Shown: in pieces, positions 1 through 7,101 of the stretch
Layout: each line of letters starts with the position of its first letter
Numbering within the stretch: the first letter of the stretch is position 1
DNA from: JAUPVN01 sp964423475
GTDB lineage: Bacteria; Patescibacteriota; Saccharimonadia; Saccharimonadales; CAIOMD01
Assembly: GCA_964423475.1 (NCBI GenBank)
Contig: CAYRFD010000032.1
Location: 1-11,603 of the forward strand
Reading direction: 5' to 3'
DNA length: 11,603 nucleotides
Notes under the pieces: model-generated
Database searches by the model: none
Told to the model about the DNA's origin: nothing
The model's input: the letters and a program-made list of their open reading frames with translations, nothing else
Program-made: the position numbers and the translations under genes

Positions 1-14
1 TCAACCAAACCAAT

Positions 15-50
15 ACAACACCCCAAGCCTTAGTAGGTTAGGGGTGTTGT
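15..50 (-). terminator. Hairpin downstream of carB, probable terminator
   Basis: A perfect 10-bp inverted repeat (ACAACACCCC at 15-24, GGGGTGTTGT at 41-50) encloses a 16-base loop whose inner part can add four weaker pairs. It begins 25 bases beyond the carB stop. Read on the minus strand, it is followed by a T/G-rich stretch rather than a clean T-tract, so it is a probable rather than textbook intrinsic terminator. It could also act on plus-strand transcripts from outside the window or simply protect the 3' end of the carAB mRNA. Confidence 0.55.
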
Positions 51-75
51 TGATAAGAGTATATTTAATATATTA

Positions 76-3000
76 TTAACTTTTATTAACGTAATCTGCC
101 CAAGGTTTGGCGGGTAAGTCTTGTAGTTTGATATCTGCTAAACATCTTAACATTAAAATACCGGTTTCTGCATTTGTAAATAAGGGTATATGATGATCTA
201 TAGCAAGTCGTCTAATAGTATAGGCATCTTTGGTTTGTTCTACAGTAGCTGGTACATTTATCATAAGATCTACTTTTTGATTTGTAATAACATTGCCCAC
301 GCTTGGTTCTAGATTCTCTTGAATTTTATGTAGTTTTTTTGTGATTATACCATTCTTTTTGTAGTAATCATGTGTACCTTTTGTAGCATAAATTTCCCAG
401 CCAGACTCTTTTAGTGATTTTAGCTCATCTATAAATTTAAATTTTTGCTCATCTGGCAAACTTATAAATAAACGCTTACCCTTAATCTGTTGTTCAGTAG
501 CGTGCCATGAACGATAAAATGCTTCTTCTAAAGTGTCACCAAAACAGGCAACTTCTCCGGTAGATGCCATTTCTACACCGGCAACTGGGTCTGCGCCCTT
601 TAGGCGGTTATAAGAAAATTGTGGTGTCTTTACTGCTACGTGGTCTAAGTCTAGGGTTTGATAAGTTGTTTTTTTATGGGTATCTAGCATAGATTCTATA
701 GCAATTTCTATAAAATTATATCCGCTTACCTTAGACACAAAAGGAAAAGATCTAGATGACCTAACATTGCATTCGATTACTTTTAACTGATTATCTTTTG
801 CTAAAAACTGTATGTTAAAGGGGCCAGTTATTTTTAAGTTTTTAGCCACTTTCTTTGCAATAATGCGCGCGCGTCTCACGGTTTCTAGATATAGTGTTTG
901 CGCAGGGTATACTACAGTTGCATCTCCAGAATGAATACCTGCGTTTTCTATATGCTCTGATATGGCGTAGATTACAAGTTCGCCGTCTTTTGCTACTCCA
1001 TCTATTTCTAACTCTTTAGCATGTGTAATAAATTGTGAAATAACTACTGGGTGATCTGGAGATAAAACCGTGGCTTCATTTAGGTATTTTTTTAATTGTG
1101 ATTTGTCTTGAATAACATTCATTGCTCCACCAGAAAGCACATAAGAAGGCCTTATAAGTAGTGGGTAGCCTGTTATATTGGCAAAATCTTGAGCTGCTTT
1201 TAAACTTGTTATTTCGCACCAATTGGGTTGATCTATGTTTAATTTATTTAACATTGCAGAAAATTTTTGACGGTCTTCTGCTCTGTCTATATCTGTAGCC
1301 TGAGTACCTAATATGGGGTATAGAGCTTTTGCTAAAGGTAGGGCTAAATTATTTGCTATTTGACCACCTACAGAAACAATCGTTGCTTTTGCACTTTCAA
1401 AATCTGCTATGTCTTGAACACGCTCAAAAGTTAGTTCATCAAAATATAACCTATCTGATCTATCAAAATCTGTAGATACCGTTTCTGGATTAGAGTTAAT
1501 CAAAATTGTTTTATGTCCATTTTTTGAGAGTGTTTTTGCAGCATTCACGGCACACCAATCAAATTCTACAGAAGAGCCTATACAATAGGGGCCAGATCCT
1601 AAAATAATATAGGCTATTTTGCCTAATGGTTTAATATCGTTTGTATCTCCATGATACGTTAAGTATAAATAGTTGGTTTCTGCGTCGAATTCGCCGGCCA
1701 AAGTATCTATTTGTTTTATTACAGGAGTAATATTATTTTTAATTCTTTTTATACGAACAGCTTTTTGGGTTGAGTTGGTAATTTTAGCTATAGTTACATC
1801 TGAAAAGCCTTGTTGTTTAGCTTTATACAGTAATGCTTTAGATAAAGATTTTGTAGCAATTTCATTTTGTGTATTTGCAATTTCTTTAAGATGATACAAA
1901 AACCAATTATCTATTGCAGATAATTTATGTATATCTATTAAGGATTTACCCTGTAAAATAGCTTGATATAAAGCAAACAAACGTTTGTCAGTTGCGTATT
2001 TAATTGTTTTGTTAACATTCTTAAAAACAAAAGGATGGTCTCCTATACCGTTGGCGCCAATATTTAGCATACGAACAGCTTTTTGCAGAGCTTCTGGGAA
2101 TGATCGCCCCAAGGCCATTACCTCGCCAACGCTTTTCATTTCTGATCCAATATTGTGATCGCTGCTTTTTAGTTTTGAAAGATCCCATCGGGGCATTTTA
2201 ACTGCAATATAGTCTAGGGCTGGTTCAAAAAATGCAGTAGTTGTGCCAGTTACAGAATTTTTAATTTCGTATAATTTTTTGCCAAGCATTAAGTGTGCTG
2301 CTACAAAAGCTAGTGGGTAGCCAGTAGCTTTAGATGCAAGTGCGCTAGAACGTGAAAGCCTTGCATTAACTTCTATTACTCTATAATCACCATTGTTTGG
2401 GTTAACAGCGTATTGTATATTACATTCACCAATAATTCCTAAATGGCTTATAGTATTAAGGGCAACCTCTCTAAGGTGATGATACTCGGTATTCGTAAGT
2501 GTTTGTGATGGTGCTACAACAATGCTTTCGCCCGTATGGATACCCATTGGGTCTAAGTTTTCCATGTTGCAAACTGTAATTATATTGCCATCAATGTCAC
2601 GAACAACCTCGTACTCTATTTCTTTCCAGCCGGCTAAGTATTCTTCTATTAATATCTGAGACGTTGCGTTTAAAACCTCTTTAGTGCGGTCTATAAGTTC
2701 TTTATCGTTGTTTATACGGCCAGAGCCCAGCCCACCAAGGCTATATGCAGATCTAAGCATAATTGGATAGCCAATGCGATTAGCTGCTGCCAAGGCTTGT
2801 TTTTGGTTATATGCAACCTCGCTTAGGGCAGTTTTGGTACCAATTTTAGTTAAGGCTTTCTTAAAGAGCTCACGATCTTCTGTAATATTTATAGTAGAAA
2901 CAGATGTACCCAGTACTTTTATATTAAGCCTTTTAAAAATTCCTTTTTTATCTAACAATAGGCCCAGGTTAAGAGCCGTTTGCCCACCAAAGCTTAGCAT

Positions 3001-3255
3001 AATAGCATCTGGTTTTTCTTTTTCTAAAATTTTAGTTACAGAATTTTCGTTTAACGGCTGAAAATATACAGTATCCGCCATATCATTATCTGTTTGAACG
3101 GTAGCTATGTTTGGGTTTACAAGAACCGTTTTTATACCTTCTTGCTTTAGTGCTTTTATTGCCTGAGAGCCAGAATAATCAAATTCACCAGCTTGCCCTA
3201 TACGTAGCCCACCAGAACCTAAGATTATTACTTTTTTTGGATATGTATTACTCAT
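76..3255 (-). CDS. carB: Carbamoyl-phosphate synthase large subunit
   Basis: This is the synthetase subunit. It uses ammonia passed from CarA, bicarbonate and two ATP to make carbamoyl phosphate in the cytoplasm. At 1059 residues it is full length (E. coli about 1073). The duplicated architecture is visible: an N-terminal half with an LGSGGLRIGQAGEFDYSG motif (12-29), an ATP-grasp domain with SAYSLGGLGSG (169-179) and EVNARLSRSSALASKATG (295-312), and an oligomerisation segment around 410-545. The second half has LGSGPYCIGSSVEFDW (552-567), RPSYVLSGGAMNV (702-714) and ECNVRSSRSFPFVSK (828-842). An MGS-like allosteric domain follows from about 925, with TKGTHDYY (958-965) and RRLAIDHHIPL (1015-1025). 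Its start ATG overlaps the carA TGA stop (ATGA), implying translational coupling. Several motifs resemble the animal CAD-type enzyme more than E. coli CarB (see findings). Stop codon TAA. Confidence 0.98.
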   Translation of the reverse strand: MSNTYPKKVIILGSGGLRIGQAGEFDYSGSQAIKALKQEGIKTVLVNPNIATVQTDNDMADTVYFQPLNENSVTKILEKEKPDAIMLSFGGQTALNLGLLLDKKGIFKRLNIKVLGTSVSTINITEDRELFKKALTKIGTKTALSEVAYNQKQALAAANRIGYPIMLRSAYSLGGLGSGRINNDKELIDRTKEVLNATSQILIEEYLAGWKEIEYEVVRDIDGNIITVCNMENLDPMGIHTGESIVVAPSQTLTNTEYHHLREVALNTISHLGIIGECNIQYAVNPNNGDYRVIEVNARLSRSSALASKATGYPLAFVAAHLMLGKKLYEIKNSVTGTTTAFFEPALDYIAVKMPRWDLSKLKSSDHNIGSEMKSVGEVMALGRSFPEALQKAVRMLNIGANGIGDHPFVFKNVNKTIKYATDKRLFALYQAILQGKSLIDIHKLSAIDNWFLYHLKEIANTQNEIATKSLSKALLYKAKQQGFSDVTIAKITNSTQKAVRIKRIKNNITPVIKQIDTLAGEFDAETNYLYLTYHGDTNDIKPLGKIAYIILGSGPYCIGSSVEFDWCAVNAAKTLSKNGHKTILINSNPETVSTDFDRSDRLYFDELTFERVQDIADFESAKATIVSVGGQIANNLALPLAKALYPILGTQATDIDRAEDRQKFSAMLNKLNIDQPNWCEITSLKAAQDFANITGYPLLIRPSYVLSGGAMNVIQDKSQLKKYLNEATVLSPDHPVVISQFITHAKELEIDGVAKDGELVIYAISEHIENAGIHSGDATVVYPAQTLYLETVRRARIIAKKVAKNLKITGPFNIQFLAKDNQLKVIECNVRSSRSFPFVSKVSGYNFIEIAIESMLDTHKKTTYQTLDLDHVAVKTPQFSYNRLKGADPVAGVEMASTGEVACFGDTLEEAFYRSWHATEQQIKGKRLFISLPDEQKFKFIDELKSLKESGWEIYATKGTHDYYKKNGIITKKLHKIQENLEPSVGNVITNQKVDLMINVPATVEQTKDAYTIRRLAIDHHIPLFTNAETGILMLRCLADIKLQDLPAKPWADYVNKS

Positions 3256-4259
3256 AGTTGTTTTATAAACCTTTCAAATAACCATTCTGTATCTGTTGGC
3301 CCAGGGCAGGCCTCTGGGTGAAATTGCACGGCAGAAAATGGTTTTGAGTTATGAGATATACCCTCTACAGAACCGTCGTTGGCGTTAATAAATGATGCAA
3401 ACCATTGCTTGGGTAAAGATTTTTGATCTACTGCATAGCCATGATTTTGGCTTGTTATGTAAGCACGCTTTGTTTCATTGTATATGCAAGGCTGGTTATG
3501 CCCCCTATGACCAAAGGGTAATTTGTAGGTTTTTGCACCTGCAGCTAATGCAAGTATTTGGTTACCCAAACATATCCCAAAAATAGGTTTATTTATTTTT
3601 AGAGCGCGCCCTACATTTTTAATTGTTTCTACATAATTTATTGGATCTCCGGGCCCATTGGTTAGTAGTAAGCCATCGTATTTTTCTTTTGTAAAATCAT
3701 AATCATATGGCACTACTTTTACACAAACAGGAAACTTTTTTAGCAATTCTATGATATTATTTTTTGCTCCACAGTCTACAACAATAACAATTTTTTTATT
3801 TGTTTTGTTGTAAATAACTGGTTTACTAACAGAAACAATACTATGGTTAATAATTTTATTTTTTGGTTTGTGACCAATAGCCCCAATAATAGATCCATTA
3901 GATCTTAAATGTTTAGTAAGTGCACGAGTATCAACATTAGTTATGAAGGGTATTTTTTGTTCTATAAGCCAAGTATATAAAGATTTTTGGGCTAAACTGT
4001 GGCTAAAGTTTAGGGCTAGTTCGCTAAAAACAACACCTCTTACATGGATTTTGTTTGATTCAAATTTATCTACTTGAACGCCGTAGTTACCAATTAGCGG
4101 ATAAGTAAATACAAGAATTTGATTTAAATAAGACGGGTCTGTTAAAGATTCTACATATCCACTCATACCAGTATTAAATACTACTTCTCCGTCTAAAGAG
4201 TTTTCCTGATTTTTGGGTATATTACCGCTAAAGTTTTTACCATCAGCCAAATAAAGCAT
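3252..4259 (-). CDS. carA: Carbamoyl-phosphate synthase small (glutaminase) subunit
   Basis: This subunit hydrolyses glutamine and channels ammonia to CarB. The N-terminal CarA domain (GEVVFNTGMSGYVESLTDPSY) is followed by a class I glutamine amidotransferase domain. That domain carries the nucleophile-elbow motif GICLGNQ, the GHRGHNQP and TSQNHGYAV motifs, and FHPEACPGP with the catalytic His and Glu. The reading frame is open upstream to a GTG at 4346 (364 residues). I favour the ATG at 4259 (335 residues): its MLYLADGKNF matches where family members begin, whereas the extra 29 residues are Ser/Gln/Lys-rich, unlike the family, and overlie a terminator-like hairpin. Neither start has a Shine-Dalgarno, so the longer form stays possible. 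The linker between the two domains is short, making this a compact CarA. It overlaps carB by 4 bases. A promoter and candidate attenuator lie upstream. Confidence 0.95.
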   Translation of the reverse strand: MLYLADGKNFSGNIPKNQENSLDGEVVFNTGMSGYVESLTDPSYLNQILVFTYPLIGNYGVQVDKFESNKIHVRGVVFSELALNFSHSLAQKSLYTWLIEQKIPFITNVDTRALTKHLRSNGSIIGAIGHKPKNKIINHSIVSVSKPVIYNKTNKKIVIVVDCGAKNNIIELLKKFPVCVKVVPYDYDFTKEKYDGLLLTNGPGDPINYVETIKNVGRALKINKPIFGICLGNQILALAAGAKTYKLPFGHRGHNQPCIYNETKRAYITSQNHGYAVDQKSLPKQWFASFINANDGSVEGISHNSKPFSAVQFHPEACPGPTDTEWLFERFIKQL

Positions 4260-4274
4260 GCTACTAGTAGATTT

Positions 4275-4301
4275 AAAAAAATCGCCCCCTTCAGAGCGAT
4301 T
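4275..4301 (-). terminator. Candidate transcription attenuator in the carA leader
   Basis: On the minus strand, AATCGCTCT (4301-4293) pairs with GGGGGCGATT (4289-4280): nine contiguous pairs, two of them G-U, around a GAAG loop. A run of seven T follows at 4281-4275, of which five lie beyond the stem. That is the form of a Rho-independent terminator. It sits about 50 bases downstream of the predicted carA transcription start and 15 bases upstream of the ATG at 4259. It would therefore stop carAB transcripts before the gene unless folding is prevented, which is the logic of attenuation as in enteric pyrBI. The regulator, if any, cannot be read from the sequence. Confidence 0.6.
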
Positions 4302-4358
4302 CTGTTGCTGCGATTTAAACGTGGTTGTAGCTAATTTTTTCTTCACACTTAAGTACAG

Positions 4359-4387
4359 ATTGTAGCAAACATATTTTTTAAATACAA
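4359..4387 (-). promoter_or_regulatory. Extended -10 promoter for carAB
   Basis: On the minus strand, a TTGTAT -35 box (4387-4382) and a TACAAT -10 box (4364-4359) are exactly 17 bases apart. The -10 is preceded by TGC, giving the extended form TGnTACAAT. The predicted start of transcription is near 4352. This is the best sigma-70-type promoter in the window. It lies in the gap between the HD gene and carA, so carAB can be transcribed independently of the two upstream genes. Confidence 0.65.
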
Positions 4388-4400
4388 GTACGAAATTATT

Positions 4401-5003
4401 TTATTTACTGATAAAATTTTCTGGGAACACCCCATATTGCTCTATAATGTATTTATATCTTGATTCAAAATTTTTTCTAGCTTCTGGCAATACTATTTTG
4501 TGGTTCCAATCTTTATTAGCTTTATTAATAGTAGATTGCATTAAATCTTTATGTGTTTTTTGCGGATTTTCCCACCAATATATAGACATGAATGGGCCTA
4601 TAAAGTGGGCACATCCATCTGCAGATGACACAATTTGTACTTCAATTGGTGCATTGCTTAAGTCTTGGCTTGAGTGACTATCTAAAGTAATTGCATAATT
4701 AATTATTTTATTTGTAAAATCTTTATCAAAACCCAGCTCTATCATTAATTCTCTGCCTTTAATATATGTTGTTTCATATTGATTTTTAAAATCTATTGTT
4801 TTACCGTAGTCATGTATCCAAACAAGCGCTATAACAATCTCTTTATTGGCTTTTGGATAATAACTTATTAGTTCTAACGCTATTTGCTGGACAATTTTTA
4901 AGTGATAATCTACAAACCATTGGCGGTGTATAAAATCTGGATTATTACTAGATTTAGTTACTGCCAAGATTAATTTGTTTAGTTGCTCATTGGTGGGGTG
5001 CAT
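4401..5003 (-). CDS. HD-domain phosphohydrolase-like protein
   Basis: This 200-residue soluble protein has the metal-binding pattern of the HD superfamily: His34, the His64-Asp65 doublet in WIHDYGK, further histidine at 110, and Asp129 in SSADGCAHF. HD proteins of this size hydrolyse phosphate esters of nucleotides or related small molecules; the substrate cannot be told from sequence. No signal peptide or membrane segment is seen. The gene starts 12 bases after the stop of the 623-residue gene, suggesting co-transcription, and precedes carA by 54 bases (141 to the favoured carA ATG). There is no Shine-Dalgarno before the ATG. Instead a -10-like TAATAT ends six bases upstream, so a leaderless transcript is conceivable. 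A nucleotide-related housekeeping role is suggested only by its neighbours. Confidence 0.85.
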   Translation of the reverse strand: MHPTNEQLNKLILAVTKSSNNPDFIHRQWFVDYHLKIVQQIALELISYYPKANKEIVIALVWIHDYGKTIDFKNQYETTYIKGRELMIELGFDKDFTNKIINYAITLDSHSSQDLSNAPIEVQIVSSADGCAHFIGPFMSIYWWENPQKTHKDLMQSTINKANKDWNHKIVLPEARKNFESRYKYIIEQYGVFPENFISK

Positions 5004-5015
5004 TTATCTATATTA

Positions 5016-6887
5016 TCAGCCATCTAGGGAGCCCGCAATCGCTAATTTTGCTGCATTGGCGGCTTCTCTAATTAATGCATATTTATGCGTATGCGTAATA
5101 CCGAGCAAACCCAACATATAAGCATTTCTTAAGCCTTTTGGCGGGATAGAAATTCTACCTGGATCATCCCCCGTTTCATGTTTATTCCAAAAAGCCTCAA
5201 TAGAACGAATTTTATCAAGTATTGTATCTAAAGATATTGATTCATGCAGGACCATGTCACCCCTACCATCATATACACTATGTGCAAGATAATCTAATGC
5301 GCTTGTGCCATATCCTGTATGATTGCCAGAACCGTAAAATCCATTTTTAGCTAACATTGCATAATATGATGGGTGTAGATTTTTGTCTGCTGGTTTTGCA
5401 CCTTCTGTAGTTTGTTCAAATAGTGGGTATTGATGTTTTTCTAGCTGTTGTTTTACTATCTTTGCCCTAGCTTTATTAGCATATTGTGCCTCTATAGCAA
5501 TAATAAGGGCTTTTTTAAGTTTAAGTGAATTTTTCGAATCCTCAATATTATCATCAAAATTAATATTATTAGTAATACTTTCTGCTACCGTTTCTGCAGT
5601 AGGATATTCATTATTTTTGTACAGTGTTTGTAGAATTTCAGTAATCTTAATAGAAGTATTATACCTATTATAAGTACTCAGAACTTCTTTGATTACATCA
5701 TCTAGTCTTGGCCAGTTTGTTCGTTCACCGTTAACTGTAAATATATCTTGTAAATGAGAGCTTGTAAAATTGTGTCTTCTGTATTGGATTTGGCCGGTTT
5801 TTTCATCTATACTTTGCCAATATTTATCACTTTGCATTAAACCGGATGATATTACAATTGTGCCTTCTGGAAATTTACAATCTTCATTATGTTCAAAATC
5901 TACGGCTGTATCCTGTGAGCTAACAAACTCAATACCTTCTGGGTGTTCTGCTAACATACTCTCTAGGGGGGTAATTATGATAGTGTCATAGGTTCTCCAG
6001 CTAGAATTATTTTGGCCTGGGTTAGCTACGACACCATTAAATGAAAAGTGTAGTGTGGTTCTGTTACTAGTTGTTGATAGTCCTGATTGTCTAGTTGGTT
6101 GGACCCACTTGCCGTCTTTAAAAATCGGTCTAGTGCGCGTGCTATGTACAAGTGCTATACTCGACAATGGCATAGCTGCGCCTTCGTTATTTTCTAGACT
6201 ATATCTTATGCCACTTTCTTCTTCTTTTTGCTTTTGTTGTCTTGCTTTAAGTTCTTCGGTACATTCGGTAAATATTTGTCGTATTTTTGAAGTAAATTCA
6301 GTTTCTTGTGTTAACATTAATACCATCAACAACTCTGGGTCAAAGTCTCCTAATTCGGTTTTTATGATTTCTTCACCTACTAAGCGCATTGCCACTAGCA
6401 TATTAGAGATTTCTATTGCAAGTTCATCTGGCTTTCCGTCTGTAATTGATTTTGAAGATCTATATAATGCTTGTGGGCTATAGGGCAATTCTTGAGTACT
6501 TTGTATGAGTAGTGCAGCCGCAAAATTCATAATGCTAACAACGTTTGCTTCTACAACAAATGAGTTTTGCTCGCTCCTTAGTGGTGGGTTCTTTACTTCA
6601 GATCGCGGTTGGTACAAGGAGCTTGTTGCCCCAGTTCTTGGTGTGCGCATTTTGCCAAAAAACGCGGTGTCCGTTGTATCAATGCTAACTGGTCCACCAA
6701 TAACGTCATAATTATTAACCGCTTCGCTAGGTAAATAGAATCTTACTTCACTACCATTTGGTAATCTATAGACAGGTCTTTCGTAGCCGGTTTTTTCTTT
6801 AGTGGGCTCTTTTCTAAGTGTGTCAAGTAATTCTTGTATTGTATTAAATTGTTCAATTTTTTGGTCATCCTGTAGCGATTCGTTCAT
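5016..6887 (-). CDS. Unrecognised 623-residue protein
   Basis: I do not recognise a family. The protein is cytoplasmic-looking, with no signal peptide or clear membrane helix. An N-terminal region (about 35-110) contains RLPNGSEVRFYLPSEAV and several Arg/Pro/Thr stretches. A helical segment (about 115-225) ends in a charged Lys/Glu/Gln run at 211-224. A compact, probably beta-rich core (240-350) carries ALVHST (245-250), NRTTLHFSFN (275-284), IIITPLESML (303-312), FVSSQDTAVDF (321-331) and GTIVISSGL (342-350). An Asn/Lys-rich helical part (395-485) follows, then a Gly/His-rich C-terminus with GFYGSGNHTGYG (516-527). The regular alternation in the core looks enzymatic. It leads a probable operon with the HD gene. 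Standard codon use and absence of broken reading frame indicate a functional gene. The stop is TGA. Confidence 0.85.
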   Translation of the reverse strand: MNESLQDDQKIEQFNTIQELLDTLRKEPTKEKTGYERPVYRLPNGSEVRFYLPSEAVNNYDVIGGPVSIDTTDTAFFGKMRTPRTGATSSLYQPRSEVKNPPLRSEQNSFVVEANVVSIMNFAAALLIQSTQELPYSPQALYRSSKSITDGKPDELAIEISNMLVAMRLVGEEIIKTELGDFDPELLMVLMLTQETEFTSKIRQIFTECTEELKARQQKQKEEESGIRYSLENNEGAAMPLSSIALVHSTRTRPIFKDGKWVQPTRQSGLSTTSNRTTLHFSFNGVVANPGQNNSSWRTYDTIIITPLESMLAEHPEGIEFVSSQDTAVDFEHNEDCKFPEGTIVISSGLMQSDKYWQSIDEKTGQIQYRRHNFTSSHLQDIFTVNGERTNWPRLDDVIKEVLSTYNRYNTSIKITEILQTLYKNNEYPTAETVAESITNNINFDDNIEDSKNSLKLKKALIIAIEAQYANKARAKIVKQQLEKHQYPLFEQTTEGAKPADKNLHPSYYAMLAKNGFYGSGNHTGYGTSALDYLAHSVYDGRGDMVLHESISLDTILDKIRSIEAFWNKHETGDDPGRISIPPKGLRNAYMLGLLGITHTHKYALIREAANAAKLAIAGSLDG

Positions 6888-6914
6888 GTTTATAGCATAA
6901 CAGTACAGATAGCA

Positions 6915-6920
6915 ATTATA
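6915..6920 (-). promoter_or_regulatory. Candidate -10 box for the 623-residue gene operon
   Basis: Read on the minus strand, this is a perfect TATAAT, placing transcription start near 6908 and a leader of about 20 bases before the ATG at 6887. No convincing -35 box lies 16-18 bases upstream, and no Shine-Dalgarno precedes the ATG. In such AT-rich DNA a chance match is possible. Confidence 0.35.
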
Positions 6921-6982
6921 TAGATAAAAGTGCTTATGATTTATTTATGATATGGTAATGAAAAATAATAGAAGGAGTAAAT

Positions 6983-6991
6983 ATGATATAA
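6983..6991 (+). other. Two-codon mini-ORF (Met-Ile-stop) with strong Shine-Dalgarno
   Basis: ATG ATA TAA follows AGAAGGAG (6970-6977) with 5 bases of spacing, which is the best ribosome binding site in the spacer and better than that of purH itself. The reading frame ends after two codons. It lies 110 bases ahead of purH within a foldable leader. The same codons occur in the bacteriophage lambda bar minigenes, which sequester tRNA. Here it may be a regulatory upstream ORF or the remnant of a gene start. An alternative overlapping frame (ATG at 6952 to TAG at 7011, 19 residues) lacks a Shine-Dalgarno. Confidence 0.4.
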
Positions 6992-7050
6992 CTACGCATT
7001 GCTTACTGTAGTTTGATATATGCGGCTTGCAATCGGCTTAAGGCTCGTTG
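6986..7050 (+). ncRNA. Foldable leader segment upstream of purH
   Basis: AACTAC (6990-6995) pairs perfectly with GTAGTT (7008-7013), extended by ATAT/ATAT across a two-base bulge. A second imperfect hairpin spans 7030-7050 (CAA-CG-GC against GC-CG-TTG with single-base bulges). The first loop contains ATTGC, complementary to GCAAT at 7029-7033, and CGCAT (6995-6999) is complementary to ATGCG (7020-7024), so alternative pairings are possible. There is no T-tract, so any control would act on translation or RNA stability. It matches no riboswitch I know and may be unstructured in vivo. Confidence 0.3.
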
Positions 7051-7078
7051 ATAATGTTTAGTTAGAACACAATATAAT
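7048..7078 (+). promoter_or_regulatory. Candidate proximal promoter of purH
   Basis: TTGATA (7048-7053) and a perfect TATAAT (7073-7078) are separated by 19 bases, long but within the accepted range. The predicted start near 7085 leaves a short leader that still includes the purH Shine-Dalgarno. If this is the main promoter, the structured segment upstream is not part of the purH mRNA. More distal -10-like TATGAT boxes at 6935 and 6946 would include it. Confidence 0.45.
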
Positions 7079-7087
7079 TTGTAACAT

Positions 7088-7094
7088 AAGGGAG
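7088..7094 (+). promoter_or_regulatory. purH ribosome binding site
   Basis: AAGGGAG lies 7 bases before the ATG at 7102 and fixes that start, which also begins the expected N-terminal MGS fold (NALISVYNKDGIVEFA). Confidence 0.75.
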
Positions 7095-7101
7095 TGTATA
7101 T

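Noticed and set aside
1673..3061. Open frames on the plus strand inside carB (1673-1894, 2774-3061)
   Set aside because: They are antisense shadows of a strongly conserved gene, with hydrophobic, Ser/Leu-rich compositions and no ribosome binding sites.
3252..5018. Recoding of TGA as glycine (as in Gracilibacteria)
   Set aside because: carA ends in TGA in a standard ATGA overlap with carB, at the expected end of the protein, so TGA acts as stop.
6055..6483. 142-codon plus-strand frame opposite the 623-residue gene
   Set aside because: Cys/Ser-rich antisense translation with no motif or start signal; the minus-strand frame is far longer and coherent.
6952..7011. 19-residue leader peptide starting at ATG 6952
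   Set aside because: No Shine-Dalgarno, no run of regulatory codons, and its frame crosses the stronger Met-Ile mini-ORF start; kept only as an alternative.
6992..7101. Classic purine (guanine/adenine) riboswitch or PyrR-type leader
   Set aside because: The conserved three-way junction bases and paired loops of the purine aptamer are not found, and there is no terminator before purH.
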